From Cryptomeria japonica (taxonomy: Eukaryota; Streptophyta; Pinopsida; Cupressales; Cupressaceae): DNA of 60,000 nt. Both the position numbers and the translations under genes were made by a program. Positions 1 through 12,350 of the stretch are shown here, in pieces (the first letter of the stretch is position 1; the number at the start of each line of letters is the position of its first letter). The stretch is taken from contig NC_081409.1 of the NCBI RefSeq assembly GCF_030272615.1, forward strand, positions 470,514,573 through 470,574,572, written 5' to 3'. A model generated the notes under the pieces. It saw nothing but the letters and a program-made list of their open reading frames with translations. It did not search any database and had not been told where the DNA came from.

Positions 1-988
1 AATATGCAAGAAATGAGGACACAGAGAGTGAAGCCAATGGCTTTAACTTTGACTCGGAGACTGAGGGCGATTCGGAGGAGACTAGAAAAAAAGTAGGAAT
101 AAGGCTAAGAGGAAAAGGATTGTGGTGGATTCAGATATTTCAAAGTCTGAGGCCGAATCCTTTGAAGGGAAATTTATTAAAAAAAAGAAAGGGAAAGTTA
201 CTGGAAAGCAAATGCAGAGGAAGAAGATCAGCAAGGAAAGCAATAAAGATATCAGCCAAATCCTGATTGATTCTAAAGAAGAGGCAAAGGAAAATAAAAA
301 GGATGAGGGACAAGATAAGGAGGGGGAGGAGAACTAGGTCACAAACAACATTGAGGGTTTGAATGCCCAAGGTATGCAAAAACAGGATCAAGAAGACAAA
401 AGTGGTAAGCTTAGTGACTGTGTTGGAAAGAATGCGACTATAAAGGGCTTCTGTGAGACGGTTGGTACAATGGTGGAGGATATAGGTAGCTTGAAGAAAG
501 ATATGTTGACTGTCAAAAGAGCTATGATTGGAGAGAGACCCCTGATAGAAAATGTTAAAGAGTTGGTAGTTGCAATTAATAACGCAGAAGCCATTGAAAG
601 CATGGTGGGTAAAATTATTGCCACTAAAAAAAAGGTTAAAGAGATAGAAGAAAAGAAGGAGGTGAAAGGAATGGAAATTGCTATGAGCAATCTGGGTAGC
701 AGAATTGATAAGATGGAACTCACTGTTAAGAAGATCACAGAACAAAACTTCCAGATCCTCAAAGCTTCGGTGGATAACATGAACATCCTGATCAATACAT
801 TTGAGAACAACACTGAGAAGGACATTGAGAAGGAACAGTCGGACAAAAAAGGCCATGAGAAGAGGACCAAAGCTAATACTAGGGTCAAGGGTGACATCAA
901 AGGTCGTGAGCTAGAGGAGTTAAAGACTTCGGCAGACAACATGAAGTTGATGGTTGTCCATGTTGAGGATATCATGAAGAGTATATAG
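1..988 (+). pseudogene. Decayed lysine-rich coiled-coil ORF, 5' end outside window
   Basis: An acidic then lysine-rich reading frame enters from the left edge (frame 3, with an Asp/Glu/Ser-rich stretch at bases 12-90). It shifts to frame 2 near base 95-105 and runs to a stop at 986-988. One in-frame TAG lies at about 335-337. The first third has basic clusters resembling nuclear localisation signals. The rest (359-988) is highly charged with heptad-like Leu/Ile/Met spacing, so a coiled coil is likely. I do not recognise a family. No ATG fixes a start: the longest uninterrupted pieces open at GTG (122) and TTG (359), which are not convincing plant starts. The tail just downstream contains a hairpin and looks like the 3' end of a repeat, so this may be the ORF of a non-LTR element or a retroelement-captured gene rather than a host gene. 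Confidence 0.4.
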
Positions 989-2084
989 TTGTCTCTACCT
1001 CTGTCTTGGCAGTTGTCTCGTTCTCTGTCTTTTTGTTGTCATTCTACTTTTTGAATGTTGTCTTTTCCTAGTTTATTACTATAATATTATGTTTTATGGG
1101 TTGTGATCCCTTTTTGTTTGGTTGGGATCTGTTTTAGTTTTTGAAGTGATCAAGCATGGTGTTTTCTAGCTCTTTCTATATATCCTACTTTGTAAAAGGT
1201 TCGGGTTCCTTTCAAAAACCTTCTTTTACTTAATCAAAACATATGGACCTTTAAAAATACCCCTAACCTATCCTTACGAGTTAGTTTAACCCTCTAGAAA
1301 CTCACCCAAAGTTTACCAATGGGTCAACCTTGAGTTGACCTTTCTAATGGCTCTCTATCCAAGACTTTCTTGGGACCATACTAGGATATTTAAAAAATGC
1401 ATTGGTTAAACAAATTCCCTCCAAGGGACATGTCACTACCAACTCACTTCACAACAAATGTGTCAAGTGACACCACACAAATACACAATACTTAAATACA
1501 CATGTCAATGTCCCTTTTTTGGAATTAACAAATTTAACAAATTCAATTTTTAACACGCATTCAAGCATAAACATTTACAAATAAAACACATTACACATGA
1601 GGTTGTGTCTCTCCAAATAGAAAACCATTGGCTTCACAAACGCACATAGGTTTAGCTTGATTCTCTGAATAGTTTTCATGCTCACATGGATTAGTTTTCC
1701 TGCACATCTCACTTTTCACATTAGTAATCCCAAAACAAAATCACATATAATATTAACATATTTAAAGAATACAATTCAGACACTTTCATAGAATTTCAAT
1801 TATAATAATCAAATTACCAATTATCCAATAAAATCCACATAAAATAGTCTACTCAATGGCATCATCATAATCATCATGACATTCAATCATTTATAAGGCG
1901 TGCATCCATAATTTTTAGCATCATAATAAAGTACTGCAAATCAGAGATAAATAAAATACACCATATCAATGGTATCCGATCATTGGATCATATAGAATCT
2001 ATATCCATAATGCACCAAATTAAAGTATCAATAATAGGTCCAAACATGAAAAATAACTGCAATGCTATGACGGCTCAGGGTAGG
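989..2084. other. AT-rich stretch without recognisable gene
   Basis: Apart from the hairpin at 1192-1229 I see no coding frame, RNA gene or repeat boundary here. It is AT-rich and probably old repeat-derived sequence. Confidence 0.5.
1192..1229 (+). repeat. Imperfect hairpin downstream of the coiled-coil ORF
   Basis: GTAAAAGGTT (1192-1201) can pair with AACCTTCTTTTAC (1217-1229), with a small bulge and a 15-base loop. It lies about 200 bases after the ORF stop and is followed by a short A-rich stretch. Some LINE RNAs end in a stem-loop read by the element's reverse transcriptase; that role here is only a guess. Confidence 0.4.
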
Positions 2085-2404
2085 GCCTCACAATTAGGGG
2101 CTGGTGCTCCTTAGGTTGATGCCCTAAACAGTGTAATCAGATATTCATTGTGAGGCTGGATTGGAGCAGTAGTCTCGAGTAGCATTTCTCACCGAGGTTT
2201 TTCCCTTGGGTTTTCTTCATATATGTTGGTGTTATGTGATGTCCCTTTTGTGTGAATGCATTTGTGATTAGTCTCCCCACTAACCGATAAGCCCGCATTA
2301 AGTTAGATCGATCTAATAACCGGTATACACACATAGGATAGTTAAAGGGAAAAGATTGAGAACCACTTATTCACCCCCCTCTCAGTGGTGCATTGTGTCT
2401 AATA
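2085..2404 (+). repeat. Truncated copia LTR (element A family), 3' part only
   Basis: Read in reverse complement, this matches the first ~300 bases of element A's LTRs (20637 and 49643). It shares the block with the CTCCAATCCAGCCTCACAAT-like stretch, the 'GGGAAAAACCTCGGTGAGAAA' type of stretch, and the C-rich block just before the LTR end (TTCACCCCCCTCTCAGTGGT). The LTR end reads CTAATA in place of CTAACA. The left boundary is approximate. No internal region follows, so this is a broken or solo remnant in plus orientation. Confidence 0.65.
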
Positions 2405-2475
2405 GAAATTGATTAAGTTTCCTCTTTCACTTGACTATTGAGCTACGGGTTCAACTTCTTGATGAAATTATTAAA

Positions 2476-3667
2476 TGATGGACACTTAGGTCAAGATTCA
2501 CTAGAAAATCACTAAAGATTTGATTTGAGACTTGCTTCCCTATATTTTCAAAATCATTCTGGATTTATGGATGCAAAGCTAAGATGAAAAGATGGCGATG
2601 AGAGACTAAGGATCAAAATGCAAGCTAAATAAAACCTAGGTTATTCGTCCTAATTAATTAAGTAATTCTTTAATTATTTAATTAACTTAATTATTCTTCT
2701 AAACTGACTCAATCATCACATTCAACATTTCTGATTATTGAATTTCTATTCTTTAATTAATTAATCAATTAACCCTATCTCAAATATTAAATAAATATTA
2801 TTTATTTAATTAATCACGATTTATTCCTTGGTTAAATAATCTTTATTATTTAATTAATCCCATTTCTAATGATTAAATAATTTCATTTAAATTATTTAAT
2901 TAATTAATTCTTTCTTCCAATTCCCCAAATTCGAATTTCAATTAATTCCAATTAATTTCATTTCTCCAAATTCACCTTTCACCAAATCTGAATTTCAATG
3001 AATTTTAGTAAATCTCATGTGCATTTCAGCATTTGAAATTCCAAATTCATATCCAAATAACATGAAATTAAATTTCAAAATAAATCTCCTACAACACATG
3101 TTGAAAATCATAACCAGTTGATCAAATCAGTTAACTCAGTTAACTCTCCAATCTCCCCTTTTCACTCCAAATCACCTTTTCTGGCTAATCAGTCAATTCA
3201 GTCATCTCTTCAATCAACTCAATCAACTGGCTAATCTATTTAGTCTATGATCCAATCTATTTAGTTGACTACTCAATCAATTTAGTTAACTGGGCAATCT
3301 AAGTCAGATATTTATCAATCAACACTTCGGTTCAAAATCCCTCCCCATCTCTCTTGAAAATTTATATAAACAACATCAATTTCTCAAATCAATCTAGAAT
3401 CGCAGTCTTCAAAATAATTGTCTATCTTATGTAGGAAATTTCAGTGCAACACCTAAGAGCTAATCAACCAACAATTATGGAGAAGAGCAATGGAAGTCAT
3501 GATGAAACTAAGGGAGTTTTCAATTAGTTTAATTGTTTAAATCTCTTATTTATGCATTTATTTCATTGATTTGTGTTTGAAGTTGCTAAATTAGTTAAGG
3601 ATTTTGTGATTCGTTCTTTTAGTCTAATTAGCTATGTATAACCTAATAGATTTTAAGCATGAAAACA
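2476..3667 (+). repeat. Probable 5' LTR of gypsy1
   Basis: This AT-rich block ends in CA directly before a primer-site-like TGGTGAACCC at 3669. It has a TATA-like TTTATATAAAC near 3360-3370. Its composition resembles the LTRs at 19390 and 25551, with runs of TTAATTAATT. The start is proposed at TGATGGACAC (2476) by resemblance to the TGTA-GACACC starts of the related LTRs and is not secure. No 3' partner is present. Confidence 0.4.
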
Positions 3668-3668
3668 A

Positions 3669-3687
3669 TGGTGAACCCGACATGAAA
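3669..3687 (+). other. Primer-binding site of gypsy1
   Basis: TGGTGAACCCGACATGAAA begins one base after the LTR-like CA end. The PMD element has nearly the same site on the minus strand (TGGTGAACCCTACGTGA, 37927 down to 37911). The match between two independent elements supports a shared tRNA primer; I cannot name the tRNA. Confidence 0.55.
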
Positions 3688-4209
3688 GAAACAACATATA
3701 ATCTTTTTAACCTTCTGTCTTGGAGATTTTGTATGAACTCATAGGAAAGTGTCACACATTCACACGCAGAAATTCGCATTCACCTAGATGATGACACGCA
3801 TTCGCAGCATTTACTTGCATAATTGATTTCTTTTGTCACTTATGTTTGTTACTTGATCGTGTTTCTGACCCACAATTATTTTTAAAATCTGGAACTTTCT
3901 AGTTTTCTATATAAAATGCATTTGATCCTATGGCATGAAGAGTAACTTTCAAAATTTTAGGTGCCAGGAAAAGAAAATAACACAAGAGACAAAGAAATGC
4001 ACATCAACGATGGATAAGAGTAGAAAAGAGATTTCAAGATCTTGAAGAAACAGCCGCCCTACCCCGATATTATCATTGTGCACAAGTACCTGGATTGAGA
4101 TCATGGGAAATTTAATAATAGATTCAACTCATGTCATGATCGATTGACCTTTTCTTATGTTTTTTTAATTTTGTTCATAAGTTTTTCACATTCAATTAGA
4201 ACCTACAAC

Positions 4210-4308
4210 ACATTCGAATTGACAGAAATTCACATTCGAGTGCATAGAAATTTGCATTCGAATTGATAGGAATGCACATTCAGTCTTACAGTGATTTGCA
4301 TTCACTGG
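4210..4308 (+). repeat. 22-bp minisatellite in the gypsy1 leader
   Basis: Four imperfect units start at 4210, 4232, 4254 and 4276, with a partial fifth at 4298. Each begins (A/G)CATTC and ends near GAAATTC/GATTT. Related but less regular copies occur at 3755-3810. Confidence 0.7.
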
Positions 4309-4629
4309 AAATTCAAAAATCTTTCTGCTCTATCAACTTTTACTGTTCTATTATACAAATAGATCATTAATAGAAAGTAAGACCAAAATTGTAACCAAAA
4401 GAAGAATATTAGGTTGGAGAGCCCACAATATGCTAACATTTTTCATGGATTTCTACAAGGATAGCTAGGCTTAGTTTAGATAATATTTCTTTTGGTGCTC
4501 TTAAAAAGAAAAACACAAATTGCATCATTGCTATATCAATTAAAATGAACATCATGTCTTTTGGAGCAACATCTCCAAGTAGTATAGACAATTTTGCGAT
4601 GAAGGATTAAAAAGAAGTTTTGCTTTCCA

Positions 4630-5225
4630 TGTTTTCAAGGTGATAGGCATATGATCTCCCCTTAACTAGGTGACCAAAAAGCCAGACCCACCTTTTCCAT
4701 GCTTTCTGTCAATTCTACATTAGGATAAAACCTTTATAAGGCATGCCTCCTGAGTAGCCCATAAGGCCAAGTGAAAGGGAATGACCTAAGTGGCAACAGC
4801 TAAAGCCAAGTAATCTGAGCCACTATAGAATAAATGTGTTTCTAATAAAAATTATAAGAAATGTGTGTTACATGCTATCATAATAGTGTCATACCTCCCT
4901 CAATTCCTATATGGTATGATAAAATCTATAGAGTGTAACCTCTACAGATTGGGAGACCTCCTTACCGGAGCGGAAAACACTGCTGATTATGACCACTTGA
5001 AATCTTTAGGAAATTAGAGGCCAATTCGAGTCAGTAACCAGACACTTATAGTATCGTAGTGATAGGGTGGGGAAGAATCTACCCCCAAGACACTCACCAT
5101 ATATCTCCCAGGATAATGAGCCAATTGAGGAGCAATCCTCTTTGGTTTAATTTATGGACAAAGGAAAAACAGCGGGTGCACCTTAGGGTGTGACAGGGTT
5201 GTTTGAGCTGACGGAGTATCAAAAT
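4630..5225 (+). other. Conserved leader block of the gypsy family
   Basis: This non-coding block shares its order of motifs with 52850-53390 in gypsy2. The shared motifs are a 'CTCCTGAG-AGCCCATAAGGCC' type segment, a 'GGGAATGACCTAAGTGG' type segment, 'GGGAGACCTC', 'GGGGAAGAATCT' and 'AAGACACTCACCATAT', then a segment resembling GGGTGCACCTTAGGGTGTGACA. It lies between primer site and gag, where packaging and dimerisation signals are expected. That function is inferred. Downstream, 5226-5996 shows no recognisable gene. Confidence 0.6.
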
Positions 5226-5996
5226 GTGGGTTGTGGTACTATTTGTGACCTTTTGACCTTTGGATATTTCGCTTCATGTGATATTGAATGACCAAAATTT
5301 TATCGAAAACAAAATGATGTTTTGAAAAAGATCTCAACATCAACAAGGGTTCTAAAAAATCCTTTAAACAGTGCTCTCTTTTGGTTATGTCAAGTTGGTT
5401 CCCATTGCTTTGTTGTTGTGTCTTTACTACATGATCAAATATTACAAAGAGGAATACCAACCAAGTTTTGTCAAAAACATCAACAAGAATCTCAAACTCA
5501 GAGAAAAATTCAAGTATCAAAATCAAGCATTGCAACGTTCAAGAAATGGGGAAAATTAAACTTTCAGTGATCTTAGGTCCTATTAGTCCATACATGGTCT
5601 CTTTAGTGTCCTCATATTATACAAATTCCTTGCACAATTCCTCACCTCACATATAAATAGCTTCAATCTTTGTCAAAGATTGCATCTGTTTAATCATTGC
5701 ATCACCATCATCTAAGTTCATCTTAGGATCCGCCCTGGTCTTGCATATCACAATAGGGTGCATTAGATTCGACATCTACCATCTCAATTTTAAAGTCAAC
5801 CCCTGCATAGTCTGTATTTTGATTCATCACTTAATACAAGTCTTAATAGAATATCCTTTGCATGGGTTTAAAAGGCGATGGTGATTTCCCATTTGAACAA
5901 CCCAATCTTGGGCCAGACAATGATCAGTTAGAAATAATTGATGGTTTGGATAATCTTGCTTGGGAAATGACTTGATCTTCCCCAATACAAGGTTGA

Positions 5997-7056
5997 TGTT
6001 GGTATTTTGGTATGGTTTTGTCATTGATGTCAACACCTACTAAACACTTATCAACTCTAGCACTTTGGAGAATCAGCAACATTCACCGGCAAGCAAGTGA
6101 CTCATGCACAGTCACCTGTATTTGGTACACCGGCAAGATATAATGATCATCGGTACTTGGAATTATATAGAAAACACTTGGCTATGTCGAAGACATCATG
6201 TGGACAGTTTGTCTTGGAGTTTTGTTTAATGGTACATTAGCATTTACATATTTGTTGTTACCGGCAAATAGGTCCAGGTTACACCAGTAGGTTTATCTTC
6301 TCTAGATCAGCATGACATGCTATGGAGATGACTTATTATTGTTGTAAATGCATTAAGATGACATATTGAATTGGTTATTGCATCAGGTATTAATTTATAT
6401 GTAAATTAATTTTATTGTAATATCTTGTAGAGCCGACCTACTAAAATTGGTCTTAGGTTATGGTATAAATGCAAGATCTTATTTGTAAGATCAAGTGTGG
6501 AATGCGAAAAAGGATTGTGTGAAGGTATATGCAAGAATAAGTAGAGCTATACACGCAGACATCATTTGAAGATTGAAGGAGGTTTTTTTAGAAGACAATC
6601 AGAACTACACCGATACTGAATCCAGCATATGAAGATGTTATTTTCAGTAGTACATTCTTATTGGATTTAACCATCCAACTATAGTCAGTGTGACTCCCAT
6701 TTTGTGATTGAGCAGTGAGCTCTAGGCACTTGGCCTTTTTGCATGTGCAGACCCCAATTGTATACACTTACTATCTACAGTAGTATCATCTAATTGTGGG
6801 TAAGGTTTCCCACCATGGTTTTTCCCCTTACAAGGTTTCCACGTACAAATATTGGTGTTATGTGTTGTGGATGACTTTGTCTTTATGTTTCATGCATTAA
6901 TCCTTACCGGTATTACAATTAACTGTTAAAACTGTCTACCGGCATATTGGACTGGTTTACTGGTATTAAGCATTAAGTTGGTTAAGTTGTTTTGGTTTGA
7001 ATTTATTTGACAACTGATTCACCCCCCCCCCTCTCATTTGTCTTTGGGACCTAATA
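5997..7056 (+). repeat. Solo copia LTR with target-site duplication GTTGA
   Basis: The block starts TGTTGGTATTTTGG and ends CTAATA (from CTAACA). It is flanked by GTTGA at 5992-5996 and 7057-7061. In reverse complement it is the same family as element D's LTR: it shares the C-rich CACCCCCCCCCCTCTC block near its end, the 'GGTTTTTCCCCTTAC' block and an 'ATTGGTGTTATGTG' block. No coding region is attached, so this is the product of LTR-LTR recombination. It sits inside gypsy1 between leader and gag. Confidence 0.8.
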
Positions 7057-7375
7057 GTTGAAGCTATTATAAATGATGGAGTTGAAAAATATGTCTGCCT
7101 TGATGCAAAACTAGAAAAAGAAATCAAGGAACAAAGAGAACAAGAAGAATCAAAAATTTGTCAAAAAACTTATGGCATATAGCCCAATTCCTTATCAGAA
7201 ATCATAGTAGAGTATTGTCATTTATAGATTGCATACATACATAGTCATTAATTGCATAAGTTTTGCATCCATCTTAATCTACTATTTACATTTTAGAGGG
7301 TCATAGTGAGTCATAGAGAGTTAAGATCACTTAAGAGATACATTGATGTCATTAACAAGATCATAGAAAGCCAAG

Positions 7376-8907
7376 ATGGATCCAAACAGTGACCCTTTGG
7401 TCATTCCCACTTGGAATATGGATTTATATGTGAATCAACAATCACAAGGCAGAAGACCTGCAATGTTACCAACAAACACCAACAAGATGCTTTCCATAGA
7501 TGAAATCCAACATAATCTAACACAAGAGGAATTGGAGGCAGCCCAACAAGATTGAGCACTTCTCATGGTTTTGAATGCACTCATCAATAATGATAGAGAT
7601 CGATCTCATACTTTTAGTTCAAAACAAGGCCAAGTTGCCTCCAGGTGCTGACATTTCGGCAATCTTTCCACCAGGGGTAACATTGACCCAAAATGTGACT
7701 CAAGCACCTAGTATGACACAAACTCAAGCAGCAACAACCCACACTATAATAACTCATGTGTAATCAATAGTTGCATCTTCAAGCACTAGTCTCACATCTC
7801 AAACCACACCAGGTGTTACAATGTCAAGCATGTTAAATACTTCAACCCAAGCTACAAAAACCATGGCTCAAAACACTATTTTTGCAAGTAAATCTCAACC
7901 TACAATATCAGTTGACATTGGATCTACATATAGTGGTTAGAATGTGAACCAAGGATCGGCAGGAATGAATAGCTCAGGTCATCCAAATTTCAACATACAA
8001 TTTACATATTTCACACCACCTGGTGGAATTCAAGGCACACAATTGCATAGTTAGTCAACATTTCAATAAGCTCCAAGGTACTCAAACACTATTCCTTTTG
8101 TGGGAAATCCTTATAGGGTCAGTACACCTTTGACCCAAACAGAGATCTTGGCTCAACAAGTAGAGAATCTCCAAAAGTAGATGACCAACATGCAATCAGT
8201 TAATGACAAGGAGAGATATAATATGGAGGATCTTCGTCCTTATCCTTTTGATAGGACTTTGTACATGCCACCCTTTCTGCCACATTTTGGGACTCCAAGA
8301 TTTGACAAGTACAGAGGGAAAGGTGATCCTAGGGATCATGTCAGAGAATTCTTCATAGCATGTATAGAAGTGACCCATGAAGACATACTTGATGTGTATA
8401 TTCCCCCAAAGTCTTGGAGGGACCACAATAGAATTGTTACACATCTACCACCTTCAATTTCTTCATGGGGTGAGTTGGCTGAGATATTCATCACAAATTT
8501 TTCAATCAACATAGACAATCCAGTTAGCCTAATGGATCTATGCGCAGCTAGACAAAAGGAAGGTGAAGCATTTGCTACATTCTTGCAAAGATGGATCGCA
8601 GATGTCTCAATCACATTCCCAAAGTTGAGAAAGTAGAAATTTTTAATGAGAACCTTGTTCCTCAAGCAAAATATCCATTGCAAATGCAATGTGTAGGCAC
8701 TTTCAAAGAAATCTTGTAAAAGGGCATAAAGTGTGAGAAAGGCTTGTTAGAACAAGGAATATTGAAGCATCACAAGGATAAGGGACCAACCATAAATACA
8801 AGCAATGAAAAGCCAAAGTTTTGGTCTAAGAACAAGAATGTTACAAATGATGGGGTTGTAGATGTTCATGTTGTTAATAGAGCTGAACCAGTGATATCAC
8901 TTTAAGG
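7376..8907 (+). pseudogene. gag: Ty3/gypsy gag (gypsy1), broken and 3'-truncated
   Basis: Gag forms the virus-like particle shell of the retrotransposon. The first ATG (7376) opens a frame starting MDPNSDPLVIP. An in-frame TGA near 7552 and a shift to frame 3 around 7575-7620 follow. From there the frame holds to about 8880, with stops near 7761, 7938, 8055, 8067, 8178 and 8634. The retrotransposon gag core is 8215-8640: YPFDRTLYMPPF, a DPRDHVREFF block, and the C-terminal FATFLQRW. Gypsy2 gives a collinear match with the same YPFDR, DHVREF and TFLQRW motifs. At 8908 the frame is cut by copia element D, and the zinc-finger end of gag is lost. The 5' region is Thr/Pro/Gln-rich. Confidence 0.8.
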
Positions 8908-10130
8908 TGTTAGACAATTCAAATAACTAAAAGACAACTAAGGGGGAGGGGGGGGTGAATCAGTTATCACAGATTATCAAAACCATAAGCAATTTAAACT
9001 TTAATACTAGAACCCAAAACATTAATACCGAAAAAGAAGTGAAACCAATTAAGCATAAACAATAATCATAGAATAAAAGCCAATCACATGACACCAAGAT
9101 TTGTACGTGGAAAACTCGGTAAAGGGAAAAACCACGGTGGGAAGCATACCCACAATCAAATAATACTTCAGCAGTAAGTATATGAATTATAATTAAGGGG
9201 CCTGCACTTGAAGGAAGGCCAACAGCCTAGAGCACACTACTCATCACAAAATGAGCCTCACTGACTCATATAAATCCAGACTACAATCCGGAGAAGTGTT
9301 TAACTACAAAAGATAGCATCTCCTATGCTTGAGTATAGTTTCAGTTAAGCTCAATACCAGAGGACTAAATCCTCTTACATACACCCAATTCGATCTCCAA
9401 TGATTGACCAACTCCTCTGCCTGAATGATATTACATTATTCACACATTACATTCCTTGACCATGACCTCTAACATTAACCATGATTATCTACAATGAGAT
9501 CTTACATCTATATACACAAACCCTCGACCATAAACAATCAGGTTGGCCACTAGCTAACAAAATAATTACATAATCACAAACTATGTTAGTCTTAGACTAA
9601 ACAAATAATATCCAACACATAAGATATCCTGGAAATACATCGAGAGGTCCAATCCACACATTACATTAAAGTCGATCTCTAACCTAGATCGATCGAGATC
9701 CAATATAGGTCCACATGCTACAACAATGATCTCCAACTGCCAAGTCTCAAACATGATCACCAACAGCATCCTGAAACTCCACCAGAAGCTGCACCAACAC
9801 CACTTATGCAATTCATCAAAGATATCCATCAAAATATATGTCAGTGAAACCCTCGTCAGAACCAGAAACCAAGCTTCTAAGCAATCAAGATATTATCTGA
9901 TCACCAGACCAAAACCAACTGACCAAATATGAGCATGAGTATCATGAACAAGCCAATTCCCTCACCAAACTATATCAGAGCCTAACGGATCATGTCGGAT
10001 CCAAATCAACTAGAAACCACTCAACCTACTGGGACCTAAAGGGTGCCCGTAAAGCATCCAAATAGCTAGTGTTGGCATCAATGACAAAACATCAATGCAA
10101 CACATAATCAATTCCACCAAATGGCCAACA
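8908..10130 (-). repeat. 3' LTR of copia element D
   Basis: It starts TGTTAGACAA and ends GGCCAACA, directly followed by the polypurine tract (read on the minus strand). The first ~550 bases match 12351-12904. Near its start is the C/G-run block (AAGGGGGAGGGGGGGGTGAAT on this strand) shared by all copia LTRs in the window. Confidence 0.85.
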
Positions 10131-10347
10131 ATCTCCCCCTTTGGCATTGATGGCAACACTAGATGTGAAAAAAATCTCAGTACCAAGAAATGCCAAACAA
10201 GTCTCCCCCATTGGAAGATAGCCAACAATCTCCCACATACAGCTCTGAACGACAATATCTCTCCCTTTACTTTTATTATTCATATCTCTCCCCCTATGAC
10301 TTTTTCTTTTTCTTCCTTTCTCTTTTTAACATCAATATCTCTCCCCG
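10131..10347 (-). other. Reiterated polypurine tracts upstream of D's 3' LTR
   Basis: Read on the minus strand, AGGGGGAGAT abuts the LTR (10131-10140). Further GGGGGAGA-like runs lie near 10203-10210, 10258-10264, 10284-10295 and 10339-10346. One is the plus-strand primer site; the others look like spare copies. The rest of 10131-10509 is non-coding 3' region. Confidence 0.6.
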
Positions 10348-10509
10348 TTGACATCAATGCCAGAAATCTGACAAAACTATCAAAGCAAAAGCATAAACCA
10401 TTGAATCACAAAGCTGACTACTCCCCTTGAGTAGTAGCATCCCCACATCAATGTCAAAATGAATAGTATCTCTGATAATGCATGTTGGAGTGATGCCAAA
10501 CCGCATCAA

Positions 10510-12292
10510 TCAAGTTTCTAGTAGAGGGGCAAAAACTCCCAATCTATCTCTCAAGTACTCAAATGATTCCTTGGGCAAAGGTTTATTGAAAATATCTGCA
10601 ATTTGCTCTTTAGTGTTCACATAAACCAGTCTAACTTCATTTGCTTCCACCTTTTCCCTCAAAAAGTTATACTTGATAGATATGTTTTTTTTTTTAGAAT
10701 GAAATACCAGATTATTTGATATATCAATAGCGGCAGAGTTATCACAGTGAATAACTACCAGTGCATCACAATCCACCTTTATATCCTTCAACATTTGCTT
10801 CATCCATAAAACTTGTGTACAGTTAGTAGCAGCACCAGTATACTCACCTTCAGCAGTAGATAAAGAAGTACATGATTGTTTCTTGTTGATCCATGAAACC
10901 AACTTCTTTCCAAGAAATATATCTCCACCGGAAGTACTTTTTTGGTCATCAACATCTCCAGTCCAATCAGCATCATCCAATGATATAGTTCCTTTTCCTT
11001 TGATCATACATGCTTTTTCATCTCCAAATCTAAATAGACCACCATCAAATTCATGTAAAGATAGAAACTTCCCTTTATCTCTAGTCATATGATGTGAACA
11101 ATCACTATCAATTACCCATTCATCCTTGTCTTCAATTTTAGCAGCAAGTGCCTTCTCTTCAGTTACATTCTCTTCCAATGTTGGATTATCTTCCTTGATA
11201 GCCAAGAACACCAATTTCCTCCCATTGCCAGAACCACTAGCAGCATCTTTCGTTGGTTCATTAGAATCAATAATTCCTTCCTCATACACTATGTAGCATG
11301 ATTTGTCTTTGTTTTTCTTGTAGTTAAACTTGTTCTGATATCCAAGTTTAGGCTTAAATGATCTTCTAACTCTTTCTTCAAATCTTGAATTCCTTTCAGG
11401 ACATCTAGATGCAAAATGACCAATCTTATTACATGCAAAACATTTAAAAGTTAATTTTCCTTCATACTTGCTTCCTATCAGTCCTTTAGGTACTTTTATA
11501 GCCAATAGTGCTTGAAGTTGCTCAAACTCATCATCTTCTCTCTTCATATCTTCCAATTCCTTTTCATATAAATCTTTCCAATCTTGCTTACTGGTTGTTG
11601 ATGTAGATGCATGAAAAGTAGGTTCAGACTTCATAGCTCCAGAAGGTCCAAATTCCTCAATCTCAAAAGCAGATAGTTTCCCAACCAAAGTATCTCTATT
11701 GATAGATGTATTAGTCATTGTTCTCAACTCATTAATAGCAGTATCCTTCATTTTGTAAGTCGGTGGTAGGGCTCTTAGGACTTTAGAAACAATTTCATCT
11801 TTTCTCAAAGTTCCACCACAACATTGAATTCCCATAACAATCTTATTTATCCTTTCCATGAATGCAGGTAATCCTTTCATCTTCTTCCATCTTCAGGTTT
11901 TCATATCTCACCCGATAACCATCAAGATTAGCAATATTCATAGTAGGGTCACCTTCATTAAGAGTCTCCAATTTATCCCATATAGCCTTTCCAGATGATT
12001 TTTTGATTAATCTCATTTTGTGCTAATCAGAAAGTGTACAAAAGAGGGCTTCTCTTCCTCTACAATTATTCTCAAGCTCCTTGTCTAGGTTTGTCGGAGG
12101 AGGATTGCCAGATCCTAGATTATAGGGTGTGACACCAATCTTTGTGATCTCCCAAATCTCTTTTCCAAAACATCTCAAATGAGTTTCCATCTGAATCTTC
12201 CATACTGTGTAATTTGTTCCATCAAGCCTCAGAATATCCCTTCAAAAGATAGCTCAAGAAGAACTGGATGAACTTTAACTATTAGTTGCCAT
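10510..12292 (-). pseudogene. gag-pol: Copia gag-protease-RNase H fusion (element D)
   Basis: Translation would begin at an ATG at 12292 (MATNS). The first ~410 bases are a copia gag N-terminus (LDGTNYTVWKIQMETHLR) with four in-frame stops and a frameshift near 11880-11900. From 11880 to 10510 the frame is fully open (456 codons). It contains the gag core, a CCHC knuckle CFACNKIGHFASRC, then the protease start WVIDSDCSHHMT. The protease catalytic Asp-Ser-Gly is Asp-Ser-Asp here. After KGKGTISLDD the frame passes at 10980-10990 directly to copia RNase H. The RNase H acidic residues are in DADWTGDVDD, STAEGEY and CDNSAAI, and the C-terminal KEQIADIFNKPLPKESFEYL is typical. About 900 codons of integrase and reverse transcriptase are missing without loss of frame. 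No nearby promoter beyond the LTR is evident. Confidence 0.9.
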
Positions 12293-12350
12293 AGGATCTT
12301 CCTCAAGTAGTTAAGCTTTCTGTAGAGAAGACCAAATCTCTAAAACCAAT

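Noticed and set aside
5371-5559. 62-codon ORF with one hydrophobic segment (YVKLVPIALLLCLYY)
   Set aside because: It lies in the gypsy1 leader, has no counterpart in the gypsy2 leader and no recognisable family; chance is more likely.
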